A stretch of DNA of 51,773 bases from Prorocentrum cordatum (GCA_963575745.1 CAUYUJ010013880.1:386066-437838), one strand, 5' to 3'; counted from the first letter of the stretch, positions 1 through 9,118 are shown. Translations and numbers: made by a program. Notes: generated by a model from the letters alone, not told the origin.

Positions 1-600
1 AAAGACAAGCACAAACACAAACACACACAGGCACAAACACAAGCACAATCATAAACACAATCACAAACACGACCACAGACACAAGCTCTTTGTTTTTGCG
101 TCGGCGGCTAGGCAGGGGTCGTCTGCGCTGGCGGAAGGAGCTAACTGAACGGGGGCACCGTTGCAACGAATTGGCCAACATGCAAGAGCGGGAACTGAAC
201 ACAAACACAACCACACACGCAACCACACACAAACACAACCACAAGCACACACACTAACAACCACACGTGCAACCACAAACACAACCACAAACGCAAACAC
301 AAATTCAAGCACAACCACAAATACAAACGCAAACACAACACACAATCACAACCACAAACACATCCAAACACAAACACGAGCACAAACACACATAATCACA
401 ACCAGACCAGCAAACACAAACACAGACACACACACAACCACAACCACACACAAACACAAGCCCAAACACGCTAAAGCACAAACACAAGCACCAGCACAAG
501 CACACACATAAGCACAAGCAACAGCACAAGCACAGGCACAAGCACGCACGAACGTACATACCCACGTACCCACGGACTCACGCATCAGCGGGCCCGCGCA
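1..600. repeat. Imperfect C/A-rich repeat (CACAAA / CAACCA type)
   Basis: Almost pure A and C on the plus strand in short units such as CACAAA, CAACCA and AAGCACA. A non-repetitive island interrupts it at about 80-190. Open frames here are shadows of the repeat and no gene is supported. Confidence 0.9.
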
Positions 601-965
601 CCCACGCACGTACCCACGCACCCAAGAATCAACCCACCCACACCCACCCACCCACACCCACCCACCCACACCCACCTACACTCACGCACACCCACCCACA
701 CCCACCCACACCCACCCACACGCACACCCACCCACACCCACCCACACCCACCCACACCCACCCACCCACGCCCACCCACACCCACCCACCCACACCCACC
801 CACCCACACCCACCCACACCCACCCACACCCACCCACACCCACCCACCCACACCCACACCACCCACACGCACACCCACCCACACCCACCCACACCCACCC
901 ACACCCACCCACCCACACCCACCCACACATACACACCCACACCTACCCACCCACACCCACCCACC
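601..965. repeat. CCCACA/CACCCAC minisatellite
   Basis: Tandem CACCCAC and CCCACA units run almost unbroken up to the 18-bp inverted repeat at 966. The unit differs from the dinoflagellate telomere type (CCCTAAA), so this is an internal G/C-strand-biased minisatellite. Confidence 0.9.
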
Positions 966-986
966 GCTGTGTTGGCCACGAACCGC

Positions 987-1040
987 GTCCGGAACGAATC
1001 TGCCCGGAACATTGTCCGGAACATTGTCCGGAACGAACGC
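987..1040. repeat. TCCGGAAC motif cluster, left
   Basis: Four TCCGGAAC-like units (one reads CCCGGAAC), two of them in the form ATTGTCCGGAAC. TCCGGA is self-palindromic. Confidence 0.8.
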
Positions 1041-1130
1041 GTGGACTCCACGTCCCTGGGCTCCCCCACTTCCGAGGTCCTTGGGGGCCCCAGGGCCCTC
1101 CGGCCTCGTAGCGCCCGCGGCCCGCAGGCC

Positions 1131-1193
1131 GCTCAGGAACGTAGATATCGGGTGTTCCGACGCCAGGAGGGGCCTCAATGGACGTCCCTGGGC
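1131..1193. repeat. Micro hairpin element, copy 1 (63 bp)
   Basis: The left arm GCTCAGGAACGTAGAT pairs with the right arm, whose reverse complement is GCCCAGGGACGTCCAT. The loop contains CGACGCCAGGAGG. It has the same architecture as the copies at 1510, 1642 and 2383. Confidence 0.6.
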
Positions 1194-1249
1194 ACGCAGC
1201 AACCTCTGCCGCCCTCCAGGGCCAGCCAACGCAACCGACCGTCGGGGGG

Positions 1250-1271
1250 CTTGGCCCAAAATGGCAACGGA
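1250..1271 (-). other. Candidate relict spliced leader, minus strand
   Basis: Read on the minus strand, this differs from the DinoSL consensus at three positions (5, 16 and 17 of the 21-nt core). The core CCATTTTGG is intact. As at the two LINE copies, the DNA just upstream on that strand (plus 1275-1345) is purine-rich with GGA units. No retrotransposon protein is visible downstream. Confidence 0.45.
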
Positions 1272-1509
1272 AGACGAGGCTCGGTCCTCCTCGCCCTCGT
1301 CCCCGCCCTCGTCCTTCGCCCCCGCCTCCTCCTCCCCGCTTCCCCCCCTCCCCTTCCGTATCATCGCGTCGCGCACCATACGTTGGGTCAATGTGCCAGG
1401 GGGCCCATGCTGATGTCGAACATACGAAAGGGGTAACGCCAGTTACCCCCCCCGACCTGGCCCCCCCGAAACAGTAACGCCAGAAAACCAACCACATGGA
1501 GGATTCCCC

Positions 1510-1574
1510 CGCCCAAGGACGTCGATTTTGCCCCCCCGCGGCGCCTGAGCGTCCGAAATCTACGTCCCTGGGCG
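1510..1574. repeat. Micro hairpin element, copy 2 (65 bp)
   Basis: The arms at 1510-1528 and 1556-1574 are inverted copies of GCCCARGGACGTMGATTT with about three mismatches. The loop is GC-rich and about 27 nt long. Confidence 0.7.
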
Positions 1575-1641
1575 GCGGGAGGGCTGTAGAAAAGGGCCCC
1601 CAGCGGCCCTGAGCTCTCCCCCATCTGCGCGCCCACCGCCT

Positions 1642-1701
1642 CCCAGGGACGCAGATTTTGAGCAGCTTGGCGCTGGGAGGACTAAAATGGAGGTCCCTGG
1701 G
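1642..1701. repeat. Micro hairpin element, copy 3 (60 bp)
   Basis: Arms CCCAGGGACGCAGATTTT (1642-1659) and its diverged inverse (1684-1701). The loop carries TTGGCGCTGGGAGG, resembling the loop of copy 1. Confidence 0.7.
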
Positions 1702-1711
1702 TGAAAAAACA

Positions 1712-1752
1712 CAAGGCTTCACATCAAGGTTTGACTTCAATGTGAAGCCTTG
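1712..1752. other. Perfect 13-bp stem-loop followed by T-run
   Basis: CAAGGCTTCACAT (1712-1724) pairs exactly with ATGTGAAGCCTTG (1740-1752) across a 15-nt loop. ATCTTTTT follows. ATCAAGG within the first stem and loop (1723-1729) can instead pair with CCTTGAT at 1748-1754, so two mutually exclusive folds exist. It resembles a bacterial terminator, but the context is eukaryotic and no function is claimed. Confidence 0.6.
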
Positions 1753-2380
1753 ATCTTTTTGGGGCGTAACTCGGGCTTCTGGCGGCCGCTCGCAACGATT
1801 CTGGCGCCCTGGGGCGCAATCATTTTATAGGTTTACGCCACGTCCGCCGACCCCTGGAATGAGGCAGTACGCCCACATCGGGCCACCTCTGGCTCGGCAT
1901 TTGGGTTGTGGGTGAGAATCCAATCGGAAGTCGTCCGTGGGCCTGTGGGGCGCAGTTTGTGGCCCTCCTGGCGACCTCCTGGGGGCCTCTTGGGGTCCGT
2001 TTGGGGTCATCTTGGGGCCTCTTTGGGACTTTGAGGAAGCTGTTCGGGACCTCCTGAAGCGTCTTGGAGGCGAGGGCTCGGAAAGTCTGTTCGGTTTTGC
2101 CCTTTGGGCCTGCTCTTGGGGTCGTTTTGGGGCTGTACTGGGCCTCCTCCTCCCCTCGTCCTTCCCCCCCGCTGTGGCCGAGGGCCCCAACTGAGCAAAA
2201 GCAACTCCTCCTCGTCCTCCTCCTCCTCCTCCCTCCCTCCCTCGCCCCCTCCCACCCTCCATCCTCTCTACCTCTTCGATCCTCCTCGTTCCCCCTCGAC
2301 CTCTTCATCCTCCTCCCCCCTCCTCCTCCTCCTCCTCCTCCTCCTCAACCCGCTCCTCGTCCTCCTCCTCCGCTTCCACC
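1753..2380. repeat. Low-complexity: TTGGGGCC minisatellite then CTC tract
   Basis: 1930-2150 is a degenerate minisatellite of CTTGGGGCC-type units. The same family is seen at 15.6-17.0 kb and 45.4-46.1 kb. 2190-2375 is a CTC/TCC microsatellite. No gene is seen. Confidence 0.7.
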
Positions 2381-2382
2381 CC

Positions 2383-2448
2383 CGCCCAGGGACGTAGATT
2401 TCAAATGATGCGGAGCCAGCGGGCCCCGAATCGTACGTTTCTGGGCCG
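2383..2448. repeat. Micro hairpin element, copy 4 (66 bp)
   Basis: Left arm CGCCCAGGGACGTAGATTTC. The right arm 2429-2448 is its diverged inverse (CGGCCCAGAAACGTACGATT when reversed). The loop GGAGCCAGCGGG again resembles the other copies. Confidence 0.6.
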
Positions 2449-2516
2449 CGACAGGCTCCCATGGTGGCTCCAGGCCGAGGGCGCTCGCGCGGCCCCCAAG
2501 GACGTCAATTCCTACA

Positions 2517-2597
2517 ATTGTCCGGAACAAATGTCCGGAACAAATTGTCCGGAACAAATTTTTGTCCGGAGCATGTCCGGAACGTCCGGAACATTGT
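2517..2597. repeat. TCCGGAAC motif cluster, right
   Basis: Six TCCGGA units, five of them TCCGGAAC, with AAAT or AATT spacers, directly before the right copy of the 18-bp inverted repeat. Same orientation as the 987-1040 cluster. Confidence 0.8.
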
Positions 2598-2613
2598 TCG
2601 TGGCCAACACAGC

Positions 2614-2905
2614 ACCCACCCACACCAACCCACCCACCCACCCACATGAACACACACACAAACACAAACGCCCACGCACACACACACGCACACACATGAA
2701 CACACACACACAAGCACAAGCACAAGCACAAGCACAATCACAAGCAGAAGCACAAGCACAAGCACAAGCACAAACACCCACCCACACCCACACCCACACA
2801 CACACCCACACCCACATCCACACCCACACCCACGCCCACGCCCACGCCCACGCCCACGCCCGCCCACGCACCCACGCACGCATGCACGCACGCACACACG
2901 CCGGG
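2614..2905. repeat. C/A-rich minisatellite, right
   Basis: CACCCAC, ACACAC, AGCACA and CCCACG units. Composition and strand bias match 1-965. Confidence 0.85.
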
Positions 2906-2920
2906 CCCGCCAGGCGGGCG

Positions 2921-3709
2921 TCACGACCCACGCCGCAGCGCGCTGCCCCCACCCTGCAGGCGGTGGCTGCGCACGCTCTCAGGGAGGTCGAGCACCTCGA
3001 CCCACCCGCCAGCGCACGCGGCGAGCAGCGCCTGGAAGGTCTCGCCCGCCAGCGCGGCGGAGGGCGGCGTGGTGAAGGCGGCCAGCAGCCGCGACATCAG
3101 CTCGAGCGCCTCGGGCGAACTGCCACGCCGCTCCTGCGTGGCCGGGTCCCTCCAGACGCCGGGCCTGGGCGGCAGCTGCGCGTAGGCGTCGGCCGGCCAG
3201 TCCCTGATGTGGACGCGCAGGAGCGGCGGCGAGAGCTCGCCGGCGTCGGCGAGCGGCGTGAACTGCGGGAACACGAGCACCACGTTGCCGCCATATGCGG
3301 GGTGCTCGACGCAGAGGAGCGTCTGGCAACACGAGGCCACCATGTTAGTCGAGGCTGCGCCTTCGCGCAGGCGGTTAAACGAGAGCTTCTCCTTGCCGCT
3401 GACCGTGAGCCGGTTTGGGAAATAGCGAAGGTCGAGCGGCTCCCCGACGCCGTGTGCTTCAAGGCCCGCGGGCGGGCAGACACCTCCAGCGCGGCACGAC
3501 CAGAGGTTCTTCTCGTAGCAATCGACGCAACAACACTCGAAGGCATGCACCGGCTGGCGCGTGGCGAAGGTGAGCGTCACGTAGCCGCAGCGGCAAGAGA
3601 TGGACGCGTTGCGGTCGGAGGAGGACGCGACGCTGTGCCTGGCGGTGCGCATCTTGGTGATGTCGTCGGCCCAGAGTGGAAGCCTCCAGCGCGTGGCCAC
3701 TCCGCCCAT
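2921..3709 (-). CDS. GFA/CENP-V-domain-like zinc protein
   Basis: The 262-aa ORF begins at an ATG (3707-3709). Residues about 38-42 read SCRCGYV, the CxCGxV opening of the GFA (glutathione-dependent formaldehyde-activating enzyme-like)/CENP-V fold. It is followed by CCCVDC about 20 residues later and by a C-terminal cysteine pair with a following cysteine (CCQTLLC) and GGNVVLVF. This order of zinc ligands is typical of the family. These proteins bind two zinc ions; many are uncharacterised, so no substrate is assigned. The C-terminal half, from the FPQF region on, is Leu/Ala/Pro-rich and I do not recognise it. The frame stays open upstream of the ATG (toward 3740), so an upstream start or exon is possible. 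It is the only host-like gene in the first 40 kb. Family call fair, function unknown. Confidence 0.6.
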   Translation of the reverse strand: MGGVATRWRLPLWADDITKMRTARHSVASSSDRNASISCRCGYVTLTFATRQPVHAFECCCVDCYEKNLWSCRAGGVCPPAGLEAHGVGEPLDLRYFPNRLTVSGKEKLSFNRLREGAASTNMVASCCQTLLCVEHPAYGGNVVLVFPQFTPLADAGELSPPLLRVHIRDWPADAYAQLPPRPGVWRDPATQERRGSSPEALELMSRLLAAFTTPPSAALAGETFQALLAACAGGWVEVLDLPESVRSHRLQGGGSALRRGS

Positions 3710-4866
3710 GCTTCGGAGAAAACCCTGCTTTAGAGCTGCGCCTCTGCACCGAGTGGCATCGGACGGTGCGCTCTGACGGGGACCACTGCCGCTGGCACCT
3801 CCGCGGACCGCCGACGAAGCGGCAGTACCATGGCCAAAGGTGCCTCTGGCAGCGAGCGGAAAGGATTGTGCGCTGCAAGACTGCAGTACGAAGCCCCTTT
3901 TTGGGCCCCAGGAGCGCCCGGGTGCACGAGGAGGGCCAGAGGAACAGTCAAGGCAGGACCTCAGGAGCGGCGGGCCCCCTCCGAGCCCGAGGCGGTCCTC
4001 ACTTCAGCGTCTTGGCTGCAGGGGCACAAGGGCGTAGGGTCCGCTTTGAGGTCCCTCCCTCCTCCTGCCCCTGCTCCTCCTCCTTTTCCTCCTTCTCCTC
4101 CTCCATCCGCTTTGAGATCCAGCCTCAGATCTGCCCATCCCTCCCACCTCCTCCCTCCTCCGTCCTGTCCTTCTCCCCCCCCCCCCCCCCATAAACGCGG
4201 CATAGGACCTTAGGGGCAGAGTGTCAGAAGGGCATGGGGGCATTCCTCCCCCCCTCCTCCGCCTCATCCTCCCGTCCGCTTTGAGCTATGCCCAGCTCTA
4301 GCCCGCCACACATCGCGGAAGCCGCAGGCGTCAGGATACACGAGACGCCAGAACGCCGCCGATGCGAGGCCACGCCGCGCGAGCCCGCCGAGGCCCAGGC
4401 ATGCGGGCTCGAGCCAATGGCATGGCTACGCACGCGTTGGCATCCGCTGCCTCCTCCTGTCGGCTACCACGTAAGAGAGACCCTGGGCAAGAGTGCGCGC
4501 TGGTGTGCGGCTTTCGGGGGCCGCGAGGGGGGCCAAATCCAAGCGTGCCGGCCGGTGCTGGGGGCACCCCTGTGAGCCCGCACCAAAGGTCACTCCAGCG
4601 AAGGCTCACCCTTACGTGCGCAATCGACCCTGCGCCCGTGTCGTCCTCCCTCGCCCTGCCCGGTTCCACCTCCCGCCCCCCCGCTCATCATGCTCCTTCA
4701 CCTCCCTCTCCTCCTGCCTCCTCCCACTTCTGCTGCTGCCACTGGCACCGCGACTGCGACCACCGATGCCACTCACTGCCACCGCAACCACTACTGATTT
4801 TGCCATTACAAGAACTACAACAACACTAACGACTACTGGAGTCGCACTGGAGTCGGCGCCACCGCT
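3710..4866. other. No gene recognised; pyrimidine-rich intergenic DNA
   Basis: 3710-4060 is moderately complex and could be the 5' region of the GFA-like gene. 4060-4290 and 4630-4730 are CTCC-rich. Open frames are compositional. 4740-4866 drifts into ACN trinucleotides before the GTC array. Confidence 0.6.
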
Positions 4867-4959
4867 AAAGTAGTCGTCGTCGTCGTCGCCATCGACGTCG
4901 ACGTCGTCGTCGCCACCGCCGCCGCCGCCGTCGCCGTCTTCGTCGCCGTCGTCGCCGCC

Positions 4960-5027
<68 letters not shown>

Positions 5028-5036
5028 GTGCGGGTT

Positions 5037-5078
<42 letters not shown>

Positions 5079-5090
5079 GTCGGGCAGCCG
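4867..5090. repeat. GTC/CGT trinucleotide array
   Basis: About 220 bp of near-perfect TCG/CGT triplets with CCG variants at 4910-4965 and interruptions near 4990 and 5030. Five of the six frames stay open only because of the repeat. Confidence 0.95.
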
Positions 5091-5460
5091 AGCGGCGGGC
5101 GGCGGAGGCGGCGCGCCCCCCTGCCAAGTCTTCCTCTTGGTGCCGTGGCGCGCAGGCGCCTTGCGGCGTCGCCGCGCGCTCGCGGGGGCTGCTCTGCGGA
5201 GGTCCGCGCGCCGCCCCTGTTCGCTCCCCGCAGGAGGGAGAGGGACAGCACATGGACATGATGGTCGAACCCTGCGGCCCAAGATGCCCCCCAGACCCCC
5301 CGAAATTAACATTGATGGCGTGGCGACGGGGGGGCGTGAGTGGACAGAAATATTCGAAGCCCAAAGCACCGCCTTTACTGAGATCAACATTGATGTCGGG
5401 GGCGCGGGGGTGATTTAGAATCTCCCTCGAATGTGTAACGGTCCGAATTTATTGTCCATA
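5091..5460. other. No gene seen; short direct repeat
   Basis: GC-rich to 5250. GAAATTAACATTGATGGCG (5300-5318) recurs as GAGATCAACATTGATGTCG (about 5379-5397), a direct repeat with four mismatches. Confidence 0.5.
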
Positions 5461-5464
5461 TACG

Positions 5465-5541
5465 GGAGGGGGAGGAGGAGGAGGAGGAGAGGGAGGGGGA
5501 GGGGGAGGAGGAGGAGGAGGAGGAGGAGGAGGAGGAGGAGG
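5465..5541. repeat. GGA microsatellite abutting the DinoSL copy
   Basis: GGA/GGGA tract of about 77 bp that ends exactly where the spliced-leader sequence begins. Confidence 0.95.
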
Positions 5542-5563
5542 TCCGTAGCCATTTTGGCTCAAG
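5542..5563 (+). other. Genomic copy of the dinoflagellate spliced leader (DinoSL)
   Basis: All 22 nt match the DinoSL consensus (TCCGTAGCCATTTTGG, then CTCAAG). No SL RNA gene sequence follows. Instead a second TCCGTAGC begins at once (5564) and resembles a more decayed SL. The position at the 5' end of LINE A is what reverse transcription and insertion of a trans-spliced transcript would leave. DinoSL trans-splicing and genomic relict leaders are established in dinoflagellates. Confidence 0.9.
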
Positions 5564-5709
5564 TCCGTAGCGGCTGTTCTCGAGGACCTTGAGTTTTGGC
5601 GGGGGGGGATATTGCGGCCCCCGACTGCTTTCTCCGGCGTTCGCCCGCCAGATATACTCTCCATCACGTTCTGTCTACAGGGCCTTCCTTTTCCCTGCTA
5701 CTTCCAGCG

Positions 5710-6786
5710 ATGGTGCCACTTCCTTCTTTCTCATATGCGCCATGGGTGCTTTCAGAGGAGTGGACTGCCCCAGACGGAGGAGCCAAAGGGAATGGAAAGC
5801 AGAAGGGCAAACGTAAAGGCATGGCATGCTCGTGCTGTGGGTGCAAGAAAAATGCCCCTGGCGACTCATGGTGCTTTCATTGTCACGCTCCTCTTCCTCG
5901 CCTGTCTGTCGGTCATGTTCCCGCGGCTCAAGGCGCATGGTCACGCAATTCGTTGCCACTTGGCTCCTTTGGGCATCCAGTGTCGTGCGTGGGAGGCAAG
6001 GCCAGGGCCGCTGGTGTCTCCTCCTCGGGTGTCAAGGGCTTCAAAAGCGGCAAGGGCAAGGGCTTCGGCGGGGCAGGTGCTGGTCCTGGAGGGTCGCCTC
6101 CTCGTCAAGGGCAGGCGCCGCCCAAGCCTGTGGGTGCCGTGCCCAACCTGTCCAATGACGAGGCCACGGAACTTGCCAGGCTGTGCGGCAAGGCGGGCGA
6201 CAAGGCCGGCGCGGCTCACTACTCAGCCTTCGCCAAGAACCTGGCGGTGGCAGAGGCGCGCTCCAAGATCACTCCTTCAGCTCATCGGGCGGCGCAACAG
6301 CAGCATGGTCATGTTCGCCGTCTGGAGAAGCAGCTGGACACTGAATTGGCGCGCATGCTCCGTTTGCAGTGTGAGGCACAGGAGCAAGCTGAGAAGGTCA
6401 AACGCGTCGGTGCTGAACTCCAGGAAGCTGATCGCATCTACAAGGAAGCGGTTCAGAAGTTGGCGGAGGACTCCATGGTTGCACCCAGCCCAGAGACGGC
6501 CGAGCTCAAGCTGGAGGACATGCTGTCAGGCACCGTTGACATCAGCTCCATCATCAGCTGCGACATTCTGGAGGACTTCGGCAAAGACGAGGACCTGGAG
6601 CTGTCGGAGTCAGACCGCGAGGAGACGCAGAAGCGCACGGCGGCCCTTTCCAAGGGCATCTCGGACATGGCCAGGCAAACCGTTCCAGCGGGCGGTCGAC
6701 CAGGCCAAGGCCGCACAAGCAGCCCGCCAAGCTCACGAGGCCCCTCTTCCTGGCAAGAGACGAAAACGCGAAGGTGGCGTCGCTGA
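5710..6786 (+). CDS. LINE A ORF1: zinc-finger, coiled-coil RNA-binding-type protein
   Basis: The frame is open from before 5596, and the first ATG is at 5710 (358 aa). Residues 40-58 hold a Cys cluster. Its core is C-x2-C-x2-N-x6-C-x2-C, close to RanBP2-type zinc fingers. A Gly/Lys-rich stretch (about 85-130) follows, then a long heptad-like region (about 170-250, EKQLDTELARMLRLQCEAQE) expected to form a coiled coil, then an acidic region rich in Glu and Ser. LINE ORF1 proteins bind element RNA and multimerise; that role is inferred. After about 6690 the better coding signal moves one frame over (AVDQAKAAQAARQAHEAP), so the last ~30 residues of this ORF are probably frameshifted. LINE B has the same finger spacing. 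Confidence 0.7.
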   Translation: MVPLPSFSYAPWVLSEEWTAPDGGAKGNGKQKGKRKGMACSCCGCKKNAPGDSWCFHCHAPLPRLSVGHVPAAQGAWSRNSLPLGSFGHPVSCVGGKARAAGVSSSGVKGFKSGKGKGFGGAGAGPGGSPPRQGQAPPKPVGAVPNLSNDEATELARLCGKAGDKAGAAHYSAFAKNLAVAEARSKITPSAHRAAQQQHGHVRRLEKQLDTELARMLRLQCEAQEQAEKVKRVGAELQEADRIYKEAVQKLAEDSMVAPSPETAELKLEDMLSGTVDISSIISCDILEDFGKDEDLELSESDREETQKRTAALSKGISDMARQTVPAGGRPGQGRTSSPPSSRGPSSWQETKTRRWRR

Positions 6787-7327
6787 GGCTGGCGGAGGCG
6801 CCGGCGCTGGCGAGGCCGCCGACGAGCCTGCGAGCGGGGCGAGGGCCGCGGGCGAGGCCGGGGCTCTCCGTCAGCGGGATCCTGCCGCCGAGCCGTCAGC
6901 TCCTGATGTTCGTGCACGTGCAGGCGCTGCTCCTCATGCCTCTGAGCGCAGTGCCGCCCCCCCCCCCCCCGCCCTCGGCTTGAGAGGGGGGGGGGCTTCT
7001 TTTGTTTCGGCGCCAAGGCTCGTTCGGCCGTTCGTCCAGTGTTTGACCTGTTTGGCGTCTCGAACCTCGTCCAGTGCTTCGAAGTCCAGGATCTCTGGGA
7101 TCAGATTGTTTCAGCGTGTCCTGGCTGTCTTCAGGGCTGCCACTCCCGAGTCCACGCCTTGGGTTGCCCCCTTGGCCCCCAGCGAGGCAGGAATTGCCCC
7201 TGGCCCCCCTGGCGCGGAACCCCCCAGGCCCGTGCCCTCGCCGGTCTCTCGCGAGTCCTCGGGCTTTTCCAGCTGGAGATAGCTGCCATCCACGGGGACT
7301 CCTGGGCGCCTGGAGGGCTCGGAGAGG

Positions 7328-8280
7328 GTGGCGGAGCCTCTTCGGGAGTCACGGTGGCTGCTCGAGACGGCCCTCGGAGGCTACGAGGCATCTGAAGCTG
7401 TCCTTGCCGAAGGACGGGGAGTGCTCGGAGAAGGTGGCGGAGCCTCTTCTGGAGTCGTGGTGGCTGTTCGAGACGGCCTCGGATGCTGCGAGGCATCCGA
7501 AGCTGTCCTTGCCGACGGACGGGCTGTGGCCGCTTTGATCCACGTGCCTGGCTGCTCGCCCTTCGCCATCGCGTCAAGCGACTTTGTTCCACTGGCTGTC
7601 TACTTGTTCCACTCTCAAGGACTGTCGGAAGCTAATTTGGACATCCTGCGGGCCGACGATGTGTTCTTGGAAACCCAGGGGCGTGACTGTGTTGTTGCTG
7701 GGGGGGGGGGTGCTGGGGGGGGGCAGTTTTTCCTCTGGTGCCCTGTTTGAGACCAACTTCGCGGAGCTTCTCCAAGGAGTTATCGTCCCTGCGGCGGGAC
7801 ACACGCACTGCCCTTCTGGAGGAGGTGCTCCTGAGCCATTTGGCTTTTTCGCCGTTTCCGAAGCCTTGGGGCGGTGTTTGCAGCAGGGTAGGGTTGTCAC
7901 GGAATCGGACCTGTCGCCTCACAAACCTGTCGCTGCCAAATTCCACCCGTCCTCAGGCTCTCTCAAAGCTCCCGCTCTCCGCCGCCCTCCTGACCTCCCT
8001 GCTGCACCTCCTGTGGGGCCGCAGCCTTGCCCTGGGGGTTGGTCTCAAGCTTTGGCTAAGGCTGAGTCGGCCTATGAGACTGTCCTGTCTGGCGACGTGG
8101 ACAGGGCTAGGCAGATGCTCACCCCTGGGTACCGTCTTTGGGCCAACTCGGCTGAGGCCGATCTGGAGAGGGCCCTCGGGGTCGACCCACCCGCCCACGG
8201 CGTGAGAAGCAAACGCCCCAAGCTGATCTGGAAGTCGGCCTTGAAATCAGCTGGTAAAGTTGAGGGCCCAGGCCTTAGAT
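7328..8280 (+). pseudogene. LINE A endonuclease (exo/endo/phosphatase fold) remnant
   Basis: The frame 7328-7750 contains AVYLFHSQGLSEANLDILR and ends at DCVVAGG, where APE-type endonucleases have the GDxN motif. From about 7751 a second frame continues with GFFAVSEALGR and then SDLSPHKPV, which matches the terminal SDHxPV motif with an altered His context. The break coincides with G-runs at 7698-7725, which have replaced the expected Asp-Trp-Asn and shifted the frame. Upstream, 7300-7530 holds an internal duplication (a GGAGAAGGTGGCGGAGCC-type unit repeated). Inactive as it stands. Confidence 0.7.
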
Positions 8281-8428
8281 CCATCACCTCCTCCTCCTCC
8301 TTTTTCTCCTCCTCCTCCACCTCCTCCTCCTCCTTTTTCTCCTCCTCCTCCTCCTCCTCCTCCTCCTCCTCCTCCTCCTCCTCTTCCTCCTCCTCCTCCT
8401 CCTCCACCTCCTCCTCCTCCTCCTCCTC
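8281..8428. repeat. TCC microsatellite inside LINE A
   Basis: About 148 bp of TCC/CTT triplets between the endonuclease and linker regions. It would encode polyserine in the plus frame and polyglutamate on the minus strand. Confidence 0.95.
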
Positions 8429-8437
8429 GCTGCGCAG

Positions 8438-9118
8438 TTGTGGGCGTTCAGGAGCTACCTTTTATGCGATGGTGCGGTTATGTCTTCTGCCGGTCGAGGT
8501 GTTGCGCTCGACGTCGTTCGCGTGCCAGACGACGTCGCTGCACGGGCCGACTCGGACTGGCACCAGGTCTTCCAGGCTGGTGCCGGCCTAGCTTCCCGCT
8601 GCCTGGAGGATCTCTCTCGTCCCCATGTTTCTGCATCCCGCAGTTTCGATCTGCACGGTCTCAGGACGCGCTCCGAGCCAGTCGAAGGCGCAGGAGGCTT
8701 GCACACTTGTTGTGCGTCAGGACGGCCGAGCGACGATGGGTGTCACTGCGATCCTGTTGGCAGTTCGATTCCTGTAGCGCTGGCCAACAGTCGCTCGGAT
8801 CTGGACGCCTTGCTCGACTCGGTCGATTAAGCCTGTTTGAATGTTAAGGCGGCGGCCTCTGCTAAGGCCAAGGCGGCTTGGCAGGACTGGGTTCGTGAAG
8901 GGTTGAACAAAGGTAGTCGCAATGCCCAGCGTGCGATTAAAGACCCTGAGCCCTGGACCCCTAGCAGCCCTAGCACTACGCTCACGGCCGGTGGCATGGT
9001 TGTGGCCGACCCCACGGTTCTCTTGAGGGCCAAGGCCGGCCAGTTCGCGTCGATTTGGGGGGCCGGTGATGGGCTTGGCGTTGATGACTCCCCCCGCGCG
9101 AACCCCTGCCTGTCTTAG
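8438..9118 (+). pseudogene. LINE A linker between endonuclease and RT
   Basis: A single frame with one TAA at 8828-8830. The second half (KAAWQDWVREGLNKGSRNAQ, then ADPTVLLRAKAGQFASIWGA) has the W-x2-W and dP..L..W..iW pattern that I associate with the region before the RT in dinoflagellate LINE-type elements. No enzymatic motif. It continues toward the RT near 9130, where the frame is lost. Confidence 0.55.

Larger units (their letters stand above)
966..2613. repeat. Segment bracketed by a perfect 18-bp inverted repeat
   Basis: GCTGTGTTGGCCACGAAC at 966-983 recurs as its exact reverse complement at 2596-2613. Just inside each copy lies a cluster of TCCGGAAC motifs (987-1040 and 2517-2597). 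These motifs are in the same orientation at both ends. Outside both copies the plus strand is C/A-rich. Only the 18-mer is inverted, so this is not a simple inverted duplication. Confidence 0.75.

Noticed and set aside
601-965. CCCACA/CACCCAC array as a telomere
   Set aside because: Unit differs from the TTTAGGG type of dinoflagellates and the array is followed by ordinary sequence.
4867-5364. Poly-Asp/Thr/Val proteins in the GTC array
   Set aside because: Several frames on both strands are equally open, as expected from a pure triplet repeat.
8750-8785. tRNA-like T-loop (GTTCGATTCC)
   Set aside because: No T-stem pairing, anticodon arm or acceptor stem, and it lies inside the LINE A linker frame.
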